Shown: positions 1 to 7,109, numbered from the stretch's first letter. The stretch: 12,114 nt of DNA from Thiodiazotropha sp037382065 (GCA_037382065.1 JARRQF010000143.1:1-12114), one strand, 5' to 3'. Notes: generated from the letters alone by a model not told the origin. Numbers and translations: made by a program.

Positions 1-61
1 CTCTTTTGGGTTAGACTCTTTCATGACCTGTCCTCTCAATTATGGCTCTGTGTTTGGGGTA

Positions 62-96
62 CCCATCTCATCATAATCCACGATCTTTGAGATGGG
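62..96. other. Intergenic hairpin at the left edge of the window
   Basis: A perfect 9-base inverted repeat, CCCATCTCA (62-70) and TGAGATGGG (88-96), encloses a 17-base loop. A further pair, GACCTG (25-30) and CAGGTC (97-102), could extend the fold outward. There is no T-run after it, so it does not look like a standard intrinsic terminator. It may be the tail of an upstream transcript or part of a repeat element that continues off the window. Function unknown. Confidence 0.45.
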
Positions 97-132
97 CAGG
101 TCAAAACATGATGTCTATTGTGCGTCGTTGCG

Positions 133-188
133 CCTTGCCCTGTACCACCACAAACGTACCCTTCACGCCGTCCAACTGATCTTTTTAG
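133..188 (+). repeat. Dispersed repeat R1, copy A
   Basis: A 56-base intergenic block beginning CCTTGCCCTGTACCACCAC and ending CTGATCTTTTTAG. It matches 10769-10824 at 52 of 56 positions without gaps. More diverged versions lie at 2573-2673 (an inverted pair) and about 4101-4133. The most conserved part is the ACGCTGTCCAACTGATC segment followed by a T-run. The open frame across it is only a translation of the repeat. The nature of the family (REP-like element or mobile remnant) is not determined. Confidence 0.8.
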
Positions 189-190
189 AT

Positions 191-223
191 TGATGCGGTT
201 CGCACCGCTCACCGCATCCTACG
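191..223. repeat. Short repeat R2, copy 1 (hairpin-forming)
   Basis: A 33-base block beginning TGATGCGGTTCG and ending CATCCTACG, matched by a second copy at 310-340 on the same strand with a 2-base gap and three substitutions. In this copy GATGCGG (192-198) and CCGCATC (212-218) form a perfect 7-base stem, as in REP-type intergenic repeats. It directly follows R1 copy A. Confidence 0.6.
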
Positions 224-309
224 CAATCGCGACTTTAAAAAGAGTGACCTATCGGTTTAAAAACACCATGGAATATCTCACTCAAATATTGGCACATGAT
301 CGAAAATCA

Positions 310-340
310 TGATGCGGTTCGTACCTCACTACATCCTACG
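310..340. repeat. Short repeat R2, copy 2
   Basis: A 31-base block matching 191-223 over nearly its whole length. Its stem is weakened (GATGCGG against CTACATC). It is followed closely by a 12-base palindrome GCGAATATTCGC at 347-358. Bases 361-560 contain no further recognisable gene or repeat. Confidence 0.55.
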
Positions 341-585
341 GCTTTTGCGAATATTCGCGGCATGCTTTTACAACACCCTGGGAGTTGGCTGAGCTAGAGT
401 TATTTTTGAGAGTCGATTCCCATTTTGACTGAGTTAGCATCAATTAAGTCTAAAGAAATCGCGCTTCATACCGCAATAGTGCCAATAGAATTTTGATAAA
501 TATTACCCCGTGTGAATAGGGACGACTTACACTCAGTCACCAGGGGCCTGGTTGATGTAATGTATTTGATAGGGAGATTGGTGAG

Positions 586-1050
586 ATGAGATCTTTTTTG
601 GTATGGCGCGATGATTGGTTGCTGGGTATTGAGCTTCTTGATGAGCAAAATCTGAAATTTGTTGAGAAACTGAATGAGCTGCATAGTCATCTGATGCTTG
701 ATAATAATCGTCAACGTCCTGGTGCCAACAGGTTGTGTCGGTTGTTAGCGCAGCTGCTTGAGATGGCTCGGCGCAATTTCCAGAATGAAGAGGGAATGAT
801 GCGAGCAGAAGGCTATCACGGATTAAGTGGCCACCATAGGGAACATGTCCTGCTACTAGCGGAATTGCATGAAAGTATCAGAGGGATTGAGAGCGGTAGT
901 AAGCCGTTTACACTAGAAACCCTTACGGCGCTTAAGTTCTGGCTGATTGATCATGCTCTAAATAGTGATCGACTGTTTATTGACTATCTTGATGATCAAA
1001 ATTTTAGAAAGTCTCTCCAAAAGTCCGCCCTGTACCACTCTATTAGCTGA
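586..1050 (+). CDS. Bacteriohemerythrin-like protein lacking both Fe2 histidine ligands
   Basis: A 154-residue cytoplasmic protein with the hemerythrin layout: a W7...G14...D19-E-Q opening, NFQNEE (64-69), a paired-His segment H83-x3-H87 and WLIDH...D (119-128). Classical members bind a di-iron centre and O2 in a four-helix bundle. Mapped on the canonical ligands, Glu68, His83, His87, His123 and Asp128 are kept. The two histidines that hold the second iron (His25 and His54 in sipunculid hemerythrin) are Asn22 and Asn64 here. The protein may bind one iron or none, so sensing or a structural role is as likely as O2 carriage. The start is supported by AGGGAG at 571-576, nine bases ahead of the ATG. 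It converges on the next gene with a 16-base gap. The family call is firm; the biochemical role is open. Confidence 0.85.
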   Translation: MRSFLVWRDDWLLGIELLDEQNLKFVEKLNELHSHLMLDNNRQRPGANRLCRLLAQLLEMARRNFQNEEGMMRAEGYHGLSGHHREHVLLLAELHESIRGIESGSKPFTLETLTALKFWLIDHALNSDRLFIDYLDDQNFRKSLQKSALYHSIS

Positions 1051-1066
1051 TGGATGGCTATGTTGG

Positions 1067-1861
1067 CTAAAGGTCTTGCCAATCAGTCAATAGTAGGCCT
1101 GACACAATACCCGCCAATCCAGCACTGAGCATGCCACCGAAGATAGCACTTGGCAGATCATCTCGAACTGTATTCAGTAGGGAGGTGAGCGGGCCGCCCA
1201 CACTATTGTCGATACTGCTGATCATGATGAAAAAACTCAGCGTAACAAATCCCGAAACACCAATGCCAACAATCAATCCATCACCTATTGGTGGTAATAG
1301 ATCGTCGTAGAGCTTGATGAAGTTGGGTACAAGTATTACATAGATGATACCGGTTATTGGGCACATCAGCGCAACAACCAGGCTGATGGAATGCGTTTCA
1401 ACCAGGCTGGAGATTAATAGGTAGCCGAGTGAGACGAGCCAACCAGAACTAAAACCTGCGAGCGTTTTTGCATCGGCGCGATTGACACGAGAACCTGTAG
1501 AGAATATCCCGTAGAGCGCCCCGACAACTGCTCCGATGAGCATTACCACTATGAGTAGCTGGTGTAAATTGATGGGATGTTTAGCAAAGGTAAAAAAGAT
1601 TATGCAGACCGGTGAGGTGATGATTGACATCAAAACCGCCAGACGCATACTGCTGTAGATTAGGGCGCCCAGGGTACCGGCTAGTATTCCAGCGAAGAGA
1701 TAGGGGTTGACTGGGAGTTTCCAGTAGCCAGCAAAAGCGGCAAAAAAGACAAAAAGCATCGCATATAGTAGTCCTATAAAGGACCAAATCGCACCTCGGA
1801 TAAGGGCTTCTTTGAGTCTGAATAGAGAAGATGCTCTGAATGCTTGGTGTTGCTTTGTCAA
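1067..1861 (-). CDS. Polytopic inner-membrane protein, unknown function
   Basis: A 264-residue, strongly hydrophobic protein. I do not recognise the family. About eight membrane spans are visible, near residues 23-45, 53-72, 73-92, 100-120, 134-152, 159-179, 194-216 and 236-257. Basic residues lie in the N-terminal tail (F-R-L-K-E-A-L-I-R), which suggests a cytoplasmic N-terminus. Short glycine-rich stretches occur in the last helices, and a DDLLPPIGDG segment (186-195) precedes helix 7. The only usable start is TTG at 1861. Upstream in frame there is no ATG or GTG before a stop, and no clear ribosome site is seen, so the true start is uncertain. It ends 16 bases from the convergent hemerythrin-like gene; nothing in the context points to a substrate. 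Confidence 0.7.
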   Translation of the reverse strand: MTKQHQAFRASSLFRLKEALIRGAIWSFIGLLYAMLFVFFAAFAGYWKLPVNPYLFAGILAGTLGALIYSSMRLAVLMSIITSPVCIIFFTFAKHPINLHQLLIVVMLIGAVVGALYGIFSTGSRVNRADAKTLAGFSSGWLVSLGYLLISSLVETHSISLVVALMCPITGIIYVILVPNFIKLYDDLLPPIGDGLIVGIGVSGFVTLSFFIMISSIDNSVGGPLTSLLNTVRDDLPSAIFGGMLSAGLAGIVSGLLLTDWQDL

Positions 1862-1947
1862 TGTGCTACAAAATGCTTTTCTAATGTTTGAATGGGTGCA
1901 TTAACTATAGTTCACTATCCAATGTATGAACATGTGGAAGCACCACA

Positions 1948-2063
1948 CTAGTGTGGTGCTTCATACAAATTGACGATGATAGAAGCCTGCTCAGGCCAGG
2001 AGACAAGGCGCAATGCGCAGGGAATGGCTCGCCCTTTTCAAGCATTGCAACGCAGCACACTAG
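1948..2063. mobile_element. MITE-like element with terminal inverted repeats, copy 1
   Basis: A 116-base non-coding block. Its left end CTAGTGTGGTGC (1948-1959) and right end GCAGCACACTAG (2052-2063) are inverted repeats matching at 11 of 12 positions. Bases 1945-2055 are identical over 111 bases to 11996-12106, with no gap. Internal small stems include GCCTG/CAGGC and GCGC-AAT-GCGC. A 26-base perfect palindrome (1937-1962, centred on CTAG at 1948-1951) covers the left junction. No transposase is present, so it would have to be mobilised in trans. Its right end supplies the stop codon of the neighbouring minus-strand gene. Confidence 0.8.
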
Positions 2064-2413
2064 AGGACGAACATCTCTTTCTCATCGGTCAACCTAATCC
2101 ACCCCTTGGCAATTCTATAGATTACCCAGACAACGTTAATGGCGAGTATCACGTAGCCGAATACGATAAAGGAGGTGATAAATCCCACGATTGACCACAA
2201 TAGGCTGAACCAAAAAGTGCGGATTTGCCATCTGAAGTGAGACTCCAGCCAGGTGCCTTTCATGTCGTCCTGTTTGACATAATTGATAATGACAGCGACC
2301 AAAAATGTAATACCAAATAGAAATGATGCAGCTTGTAGTGCATAGATCATGAGTGTGAGCGTCTTTGCCGATTTTAGGTTTTCGCGATGAGGTTCGCGGT
2401 TGAAGCGTTTCAT
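2060..2413 (-). CDS. Small COG3671-type membrane protein
   Basis: A 117-residue protein with a basic N-terminus and about three membrane spans (near 18-45, 66-82 and 84-100). The two signature stretches I associate with the COG3671 group are present: GTWLESHFRWQIRTFW at 53-68 and YRIAKGWIRL at 99-108. The group is widespread in proteobacteria and has no established function. The start is well supported: AAGAAGGA lies about nine bases ahead of the ATG. The C-terminus (EKEMFVL) ends at a TAG that is part of the CTAGTGTG terminus of the adjacent MITE-like element. The last residues may therefore have been reshaped by the insertion, although the conserved core is complete. It is the only gene in its transcription unit within the window. 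Confidence 0.75.
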   Translation of the reverse strand: MKRFNREPHRENLKSAKTLTLMIYALQAASFLFGITFLVAVIINYVKQDDMKGTWLESHFRWQIRTFWFSLLWSIVGFITSFIVFGYVILAINVVWVIYRIAKGWIRLTDEKEMFVL

Positions 2414-2572
2414 TACTATCTATCCTTCTTTTGCGTATGACAGTTTTGTGTAGCATGTGCTACTAACCCCTAACCCTGTCTGATGGTGTGTGTGGTTTTT
2501 GCTATGTGAACTTTTACTATCAACCCGGCGAGTGATCAATATGAAATAGCGTACTATTGTGCACTGTGAACC

Positions 2573-2673
2573 GAAAAAGATCAGTTGGACAGCGTGAAGG
2601 GATATGCAGGCGTGGTCCTTGCTCTTGCAGTACCGTAAGTGCACACTTTACGCTGCCCAATTAATCTTTTTAA
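2573..2673. repeat. Inverted pair of R1 repeat copies
   Basis: Bases 2573-2630 read on the minus strand give a copy of R1, with CCCTTCACGCTGTCCAACTG followed by ATCTTTTTC. Bases 2629-2673 give a more diverged copy on the plus strand (TTTACGCTGCCCAATTAATC and a T-run). The arms face away from each other and could fold into a long imperfect hairpin. They fill most of the gap between the minus-strand COG3671-type gene and the plus-strand DUF2914 gene. The open frame crossing them (2420-2644, minus) is repeat-derived. Confidence 0.65.
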
Positions 2674-2698
2674 ATCAGAAAAGCATAAGGAGTTAGCA

Positions 2699-3142
2699 AT
2701 GAGTCGTTTTAATTATGGGATTTTTCAGCCGTTAAGGTGGATACATATCCCGATACTGTTGCTTTTTACACAGCACCTGCCAGCTGAAGAGCTGAAGACT
2801 TCTCTTGCGCCGGATGCTGTTGTGGCTCGGGCGCTCTTCACGACGAATGTTGTGAAACGAGAACCCGTCGATCAGGTGGTTAGCGCTGGCGAGGATCTTC
2901 AGAGCATCTACTTCTTTACAGACTTGAGAAACCTTCAGGGCAGGGTCATCACTCATCGCTGGGAATTTGAGGGTGAGTTTGTGAGGGATGTCAAATTTCA
3001 GGTCGGAGGCCCTCACTGGCGGGTTTATTCTAAAAAGATGCTGAATTCTGGTCTGGCAGGGAAGTGGACAGTCATGGTACTGGATGAGTCCGGTTGGCCG
3101 CTGCATGCCAGTATCTTAACGCAGGAAGCTCCAGCGGAATAG
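2699..3142 (+). CDS. Secreted DUF2914-domain protein
   Basis: A 147-residue protein. A hydrophobic stretch (about 14-27) followed by PAEE suggests a signal peptide cleaved near residue 29, so the product is probably periplasmic; a retained N-terminal anchor is possible. The rest matches the DUF2914 pattern: ARALFTTNV..REPVD (43-58), the IYFFTDLRNLQG core (70-81), THRWEFEG (85-92), VGGPHWRVYSKK (102-113) and GKWTVMVLDESG (121-132). The fold is predicted beta-rich; no enzyme activity is established for the family. The ATG at 2699 is chosen because AAGGAG (2687-2692) lies six bases before it; a longer frame upstream runs through the R1 repeat. Its end faces the stop of a tiny minus-strand ORF. 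Confidence 0.8.
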   Translation: MSRFNYGIFQPLRWIHIPILLLFTQHLPAEELKTSLAPDAVVARALFTTNVVKREPVDQVVSAGEDLQSIYFFTDLRNLQGRVITHRWEFEGEFVRDVKFQVGGPHWRVYSKKMLNSGLAGKWTVMVLDESGWPLHASILTQEAPAE

Positions 3143-3227
3143 CTTTGCTTTACCATTAGCTGTCAACTGCAGAATCTAGGTTGAAATCAATCCTATTACT
3201 GCGACAACGATACTTGCCTTGTGGTTG

Positions 3228-3347
3228 CTAATCTTCTTCTGGCAGTATAGGATTCCATCCTGACTCTAGCACTTCATCAGGATATTCTGGTTCTACGGAC
3301 AGAGCTTCTTCTTCTTTTATTTCATCAAATAGGTTTATGACAAACAT
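3228..3347 (-). CDS. Small acidic protein (39 aa), last of three tandem micro-ORFs
   Basis: ATG at 3347-3345, stop TAG at 3228-3230. The N-terminus is MFVINLFDEIKEEEALS; the remainder is rich in Glu/Asp and Pro and includes EPEYPDE and GWNPILPEED at the end. There is no signal peptide or membrane span. GGAG lies ten bases before the ATG, and the stop of the 58-aa ORF lies seven bases before it, so the two could be translationally coupled. I recognise no family. Its composition (acidic, Pro, one Trp) resembles the 31-aa peptide encoded at 11176-11271, though I see no clear alignment. It could be a modified-peptide precursor, a small regulator or an unexpressed frame. Confidence 0.45.
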   Translation of the reverse strand: MFVINLFDEIKEEEALSVEPEYPDEVLESGWNPILPEED

Positions 3348-3354
3348 AATCTCA

Positions 3355-3531
3355 CTACTCCGACTTAGTTAGTCTATGTAATGTTTCGACAGAATTACTT
3401 AGAAATTTAGAATACTGAGAAGTAGAGGAGTAGGACCAGATGAGAGACTCATTGAGTATATCCAAGCGTTTGAATATCTCTATTGCTCTTTTTTGCTCAA
3501 GATAGGAAAAATATGGGGACTTCAAGAACAT
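3355..3531 (-). CDS. Small hypothetical protein (58 aa), second tandem micro-ORF
   Basis: ATG at 3531-3529, stop TAG at 3355-3357. The protein starts MFLKSPYFSYLEQKRAIEIF and continues with a Ser/Tyr/Leu-rich, probably helical stretch ending LHRLTKSE. No signal peptide, membrane span or known motif is seen. It begins two bases after the stop of a 16-codon ORF in another frame and ends seven bases before the 39-aa ORF. Its start lacks a good ribosome site, which would fit coupling to the upstream ORF or a single frameshift in a once-longer gene of about 75 codons. The DNA here is AT-rich compared with valS and ppdK, suggesting acquisition or relaxed selection. Confidence 0.4.
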   Translation of the reverse strand: MFLKSPYFSYLEQKRAIEIFKRLDILNESLIWSYSSTSQYSKFLSNSVETLHRLTKSE

Positions 3532-3533
3532 AC

Positions 3534-3584
3534 TTAGTGAGCAATTAAATCACCAATAAGTTCATTCTTAAAGTCCCAAGCCAT
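3534..3584 (-). CDS. Putative 16-aa peptide ORF, first of the tandem micro-ORFs
   Basis: ATG at 3584-3582 gives MAWDFKNELIGDLIAH and a TAA at 3534-3536. The 16 bases around its start (ATATCAAATGGCTTGG on the minus strand, 3576-3591) are identical to 11193-11208, inside the sigma-54-driven peptide gene, and read YQMAW in both. In frame upstream the reading is closed by TGA TAA, and before that lies another ATG. This may therefore be the decayed descendant of a longer leader-plus-core peptide gene rather than an active gene. No ribosome site is visible. Low confidence as a coding sequence, higher as a relic. Confidence 0.3.
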   Translation of the reverse strand: MAWDFKNELIGDLIAH

Positions 3585-3667
3585 TTGATATGGTTATCAA
3601 CTTGATATTGTTATTGACATTATTTAACAGTTGAATTACACGATAGGCTCAGAGCTATATGTCAACT

Positions 3668-3916
3668 TTACTGCTGATCGTTAGACATTTCAGAACCAGC
3701 ACTCTCGCTACTCTCTGCAGGGGCAGGTGCCTCAAATGCAGCCTGCTCAGATTGTGTTGCATCCTGATTGGTACTAGAGCTGGATACGGATTGTTGACTC
3801 TCTCCTGTCATTGAAGTGGAGACTGCTGAACCGGAACTCTCTGTCTCGCCAGATTTTCCGCACGCAGTCAAAGTAAGTGCAAAGGCCATAGCGATAATAA
3901 AGATTATTTTATTCAT
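3668..3916 (-). CDS. Small low-complexity lipoprotein
   Basis: An 82-residue protein starting MNKIIFIIAMAFALTLTAC. The LTAC lipobox places the lipid-modified cysteine at residue 19, so it is expected to be exported, lipidated and anchored in the envelope. The mature part is almost entirely Ser, Gln, Glu, Ala and Thr with no aromatic core, so a disordered tether or spacer is likely; no family is recognised. The ATG at 3916 is chosen over an in-frame TTG at 3931 because GAGGA lies eight bases before it and the signal sequence starts cleanly there. An AT-rich TATATA-type -10 candidate lies about 60 bases upstream. The three micro-ORFs follow on the same strand, 83 bases downstream. Confidence 0.7.
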   Translation of the reverse strand: MNKIIFIIAMAFALTLTACGKSGETESSGSAVSTSMTGESQQSVSSSSTNQDATQSEQAAFEAPAPAESSESAGSEMSNDQQ

Positions 3917-4244
3917 AATTTCATTCCTCAATTTTCCTTGTTCCCTGGTCGATGCCAGTTTGTAGTAAGTAGCTTTTTATATAATCAATCAGAGATTGAT
4001 GATGTGACTTAGGCATCGGAATGGACCAATAATCGATGTTTATATGCCAATAGGTTAGTTCAACGAGACCTACTCAGCATAGTGGCTAGTCAAATGATCC
4101 AAAAAAAGGTCAATTAGACAGCGTACCATTCATGTTGCAGCATAATTCACCCAGTGGGTGACTAGATCTATCGAGTGAATGCCCTGTAATATCAGTATCT
4201 TAGTCGCACTTTCAATCTCTTTTTCCTGGCTAATAGGCGTCGGT
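3917..4244. other. Intergenic region between the lipoprotein gene and valS
   Basis: About 330 bases with no convincing gene. They contain the lipoprotein leader region, a degenerate R1 copy near 4101-4133, and a 6-base stem TCACCC-AGT-GGGTGA at 4147-4161, about 85 bases beyond the valS stop. That stem could help end valS transcription, but it has no following T-run. The open frames crossing the area are shadows of valS or of the repeat. Confidence 0.5.
4101..4133 (-). repeat. Dispersed repeat R1, degenerate copy D
   Basis: Read on the minus strand this gives TACGCTGTCTAATTGACC followed by a run of seven T. It matches the conserved ACGCTGTCCAACTGATC-plus-T-run part of R1 with a few substitutions. 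The outer part of the repeat (the TGTACCACCACAAAC segment) is not recognisable here. Confidence 0.45.
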
Positions 4245-7109
4245 TTAGAGCTGCTGAATCTTTGCAAGCTGAGCCTGCAGGCTCTCCAGCGCTTTGTGGT
4301 TTTCCGCCAATTTCTCCCGCACCTTTTGTACCACCATTTGCGGTGCTTTGTCGATAAAATTGGGATTGGCCAGTTTTTTCTCGGTAGCGCCTGAATCGTT
4401 TTGCAGGCGGGCAATCTCTTTTTCCAGACGCTTGGCCTCAGCTTCCTTGTTGATCAGATCGGCGAGGGGGATCAGGACCTTCATCTCTCCAACCAGGGCG
4501 GTGGCGGATTCCGGCTCCTGCTCATTTGAGTTCAACACCAGAATGGAGTCTGTACGCGCCAGAAAATCGAGATAGAGGCGATGTTGTATGGCAAAGAGCT
4601 TATCACTTTCACTCGCGTTGGCCAGTAATACGGGTACCGGCTTACCCGGAGGGATATTCATCTCACCTTTGATCTTGCGAATGCCAAGGATGAACTGCAT
4701 CACCCAAGCCATCTCATTTTCAGCTTTTTCGTCGATTAGTGATTGACGCTGGGTGGGGTAGGGTTGATTGATTATGGTCGCTTCTTGCGTATCCGCTTCT
4801 ATGACTCCAGCAATAGGCGCCACCCGTTGCCAGATCTCTTCGGTGATAAAGGGCATGATTGGGTGGGTTAGGCGTAGCAGACTTTCCAATACTCTAACCA
4901 GAGTGCGCCTTGTGCCACGTTTGGCCGCGTCAGTGGTGTTATTATTATTGAGTACTGGTTTACAAAGTTCGAGATACCAATCGCAATACTCATTCCAAGT
5001 GAATTCATAGATGGCCTGTGCCGCATGGTCGAAACGGTAGCTATCAATTGCAATTGCTACCGCTTGTTTGGTCTTTTGCAGGCGCGATAGTATCCAGCGA
5101 TCCGCAATGGAACGCTCAAGCTCAACAGCAGGCTCGGAATAGCCTATTTTCACACCGCTGATTCCGCAATCCTTGCCCTCCACATTCATCATGACATAGC
5201 GACTCGCATTCCATAGCTTATTGCAGAAGTTTCGGTAACCCTCAACTCGGCCCATGTCAAATTTAATGTCGCGTCCGGTCGCGGCCAGGGCGGCAAAGGT
5301 AAAACGCAGGGCATCGGTGCCGAAGCTTGAGATACCCTCTGGAAACTCATTGCGGGTCTGATCCTCAATTTTTTGTGCATCTTTTGGATTCATCAGCCCT
5401 GTGGTGCGTTTAGCAACCAGGGCTTCAAGACCAATGCTATCGATAAGGTCGATAGGATCAAGGACATTTCCCTTCGATTTCGACATCTTATTGCCGTGGG
5501 AGTCGCGCACCAGTCCATGGACATAGACCTCCTTGAAAGGTACATCGCCCATAAATTTAATGCCCATCATGATCATCCGTGCGACCCAGAAGAAGATGAT
5601 GTCGAATCCGGTCACTAGAACATCGGTGGGATAATAGTCTTTCAGGCGCTCGGTTTGCTCAGGCCAACCAAGGGTTGAGAAGGGCCAGAGGGCGGAGCTG
5701 AACCAGGTATCAAGGACATCCTCATCTTGGCGCAATGGGTAGTTGTCGTCGAGATTATGTTGGTTTCTGACCTCAGTCTCAGAGCGACCGACATAGATAT
5801 TGCCTTTCTCATCGTACCAGGCGGGGATACGGTGTCCCCACCAGATTTGGCGGCTGATGCACCAGTCCTGGATGTTGTGCATCCACTCGTAGTAGGTGTT
5901 CTTCCAGCTGCTGGGTACAAAGCGGACCTGTCCATTCTCCACCGCTTCGATAGCTGGTTTGGCCAGGGGAGCGACCTTGATGTACCACTGGTCGGTTAGG
6001 AAGGGTTCGATCACGGCACCAGAGCGCTCGCACTGGGGCACCATGAGCTTGTGATCCTCGACCTTCTCCAGCAGCCCCAGGGCTTCCAGATCGGCGACCA
6101 TCTGTTTGCGGGCGTCGTAGCGATCCATGCCGATATATTTTTCAGGGATCAGGTTAGTCTCGTCCTCTTCATTGCTACGAATTGCGGCATCAATAGTGAA
6201 GATATTGATCAGACCGCCATGGGCCTGCTCACTGATGCTGATCTCATCCCGATGACGCTGCCATACAGCATAGTCATTAAAGTCATGAGCCGGCGTGATC
6301 TTGACGCAGCCGGTGCCGAACTCAGGATCGACATGTTCTTCGTCGGCAATGATCGGGATACGGCGGCCGGTCAGGGGTAGCTCGAGTAATTCGCCAACCA
6401 TGTGTTTATAGCGTTCGTCGCTGGGATTAACTGCCACAGCGCAATCCCCAAGCAGGGTTTCGGGCCTTGTGGTGGCAACCACCAGATGGCCCTGGCCATT
6501 GCTCAGAGGATAGCGCATATGCCACATATGGCCGTTCTTTTCCGCAGAGATTACCTCCAGGTCAGAGACAGCGGTGTGGAGTTTTGGATCCCAATTGACC
6601 AGGCGTTTACCCCGGTAGATCAAACCCTCTTCATAGAGCCTGACAAAGACCTCTTTGACCGCATCTGAGAGGCCATCATCCATGGTGAAGCGTTCATGCT
6701 GCCAGTCCAGAGATGAGCCGAGGCGGCGAAGCTGGCGGGTGATATTGCCGCCAGACTCTTTTTTCCACTCCCAGATCCGTTCGATAAATTTTTCGCGTCC
6801 CAGGTCGTGACGTTTTTTCTGCTCCCCTTCAAGCTGACGTTCAACTACTATTTGGGTAGCGATGCCAGCATGGTCAGTGCCTGGTTGCCAGAGCGTCTTA
6901 TCACCCTTCATACGGTGGTAGCGGATTAGGGTGTCCATGATGGTATTGTTGAACCCATGTCCCATATGTAGGCTGCCGGTGACATTGGGTGGCGGGATCA
7001 TAATGCAGTAACTCTTGTCGCCACTGTTGCTTGGGGAGAAGTAGCCGCGCTCTTCCCAAGTCTCATACCAGCGTTGTTCTATAGTAGATGGATTGTAGGT
7101 TTTTTCCAT
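4245..7109 (-). CDS. valS: Valyl-tRNA synthetase
   Basis: A 954-residue class I aminoacyl-tRNA synthetase that charges tRNA-Val with valine in the cytoplasm; the length is usual for the bacterial family. Visible in order: the HIGH-type motif PPPNVTGSLHMGHG (39-52), the editing (CP1) domain with TTRPETLLGD (213-222) and GTGCVKITPAHDFNDY (265-280), the DWCISRQIWWGHRIPAW stretch (415-431), the KMSKS loop (541-545), the GTDALRFT and EGYRNFCNKLWNASR segments, an anticodon-binding region, and a C-terminal coiled coil rich in Lys/Glu/Leu with KLANPNFIDKAP. No catalytic residue looks altered and there is no frameshift. The ATG at 7109 gives the standard MEKTYNP start. It is divergent from ppdK across about 110 bases that carry promoters for both. 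Confidence 0.98.
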   Translation of the reverse strand: MEKTYNPSTIEQRWYETWEERGYFSPSNSGDKSYCIMIPPPNVTGSLHMGHGFNNTIMDTLIRYHRMKGDKTLWQPGTDHAGIATQIVVERQLEGEQKKRHDLGREKFIERIWEWKKESGGNITRQLRRLGSSLDWQHERFTMDDGLSDAVKEVFVRLYEEGLIYRGKRLVNWDPKLHTAVSDLEVISAEKNGHMWHMRYPLSNGQGHLVVATTRPETLLGDCAVAVNPSDERYKHMVGELLELPLTGRRIPIIADEEHVDPEFGTGCVKITPAHDFNDYAVWQRHRDEISISEQAHGGLINIFTIDAAIRSNEEDETNLIPEKYIGMDRYDARKQMVADLEALGLLEKVEDHKLMVPQCERSGAVIEPFLTDQWYIKVAPLAKPAIEAVENGQVRFVPSSWKNTYYEWMHNIQDWCISRQIWWGHRIPAWYDEKGNIYVGRSETEVRNQHNLDDNYPLRQDEDVLDTWFSSALWPFSTLGWPEQTERLKDYYPTDVLVTGFDIIFFWVARMIMMGIKFMGDVPFKEVYVHGLVRDSHGNKMSKSKGNVLDPIDLIDSIGLEALVAKRTTGLMNPKDAQKIEDQTRNEFPEGISSFGTDALRFTFAALAATGRDIKFDMGRVEGYRNFCNKLWNASRYVMMNVEGKDCGISGVKIGYSEPAVELERSIADRWILSRLQKTKQAVAIAIDSYRFDHAAQAIYEFTWNEYCDWYLELCKPVLNNNNTTDAAKRGTRRTLVRVLESLLRLTHPIMPFITEEIWQRVAPIAGVIEADTQEATIINQPYPTQRQSLIDEKAENEMAWVMQFILGIRKIKGEMNIPPGKPVPVLLANASESDKLFAIQHRLYLDFLARTDSILVLNSNEQEPESATALVGEMKVLIPLADLINKEAEAKRLEKEIARLQNDSGATEKKLANPNFIDKAPQMVVQKVREKLAENHKALESLQAQLAKIQQL

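Noticed and set aside
118..312. Open frame of 64 codons with a CPVPPQTYPSRRPTDLF-like product
   Set aside because: It lies on R1 copy A and R2; nearly the same peptide is read from R1 copy B near 10769, so it is a repeat translation rather than a gene.
1970..2194. Plus-strand frame of 74 codons over the MITE-like element
   Set aside because: Its first part is the element sequence and the rest is antisense to the COG3671-type gene.
3400..3515. Plus-strand open frame reading GPDERLIEYIQAFEYLY
   Set aside because: No start codon with a ribosome site and no family recognised; it is antisense to the 58-codon micro-ORF, which has an ATG and close neighbours on its own strand.
4147..4161. TCACCC-AGT-GGGTGA stem as a valS terminator
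   Set aside because: No T-run follows on the minus strand and it is about 85 bases past the stop, so it is mentioned only as part of the intergenic region.
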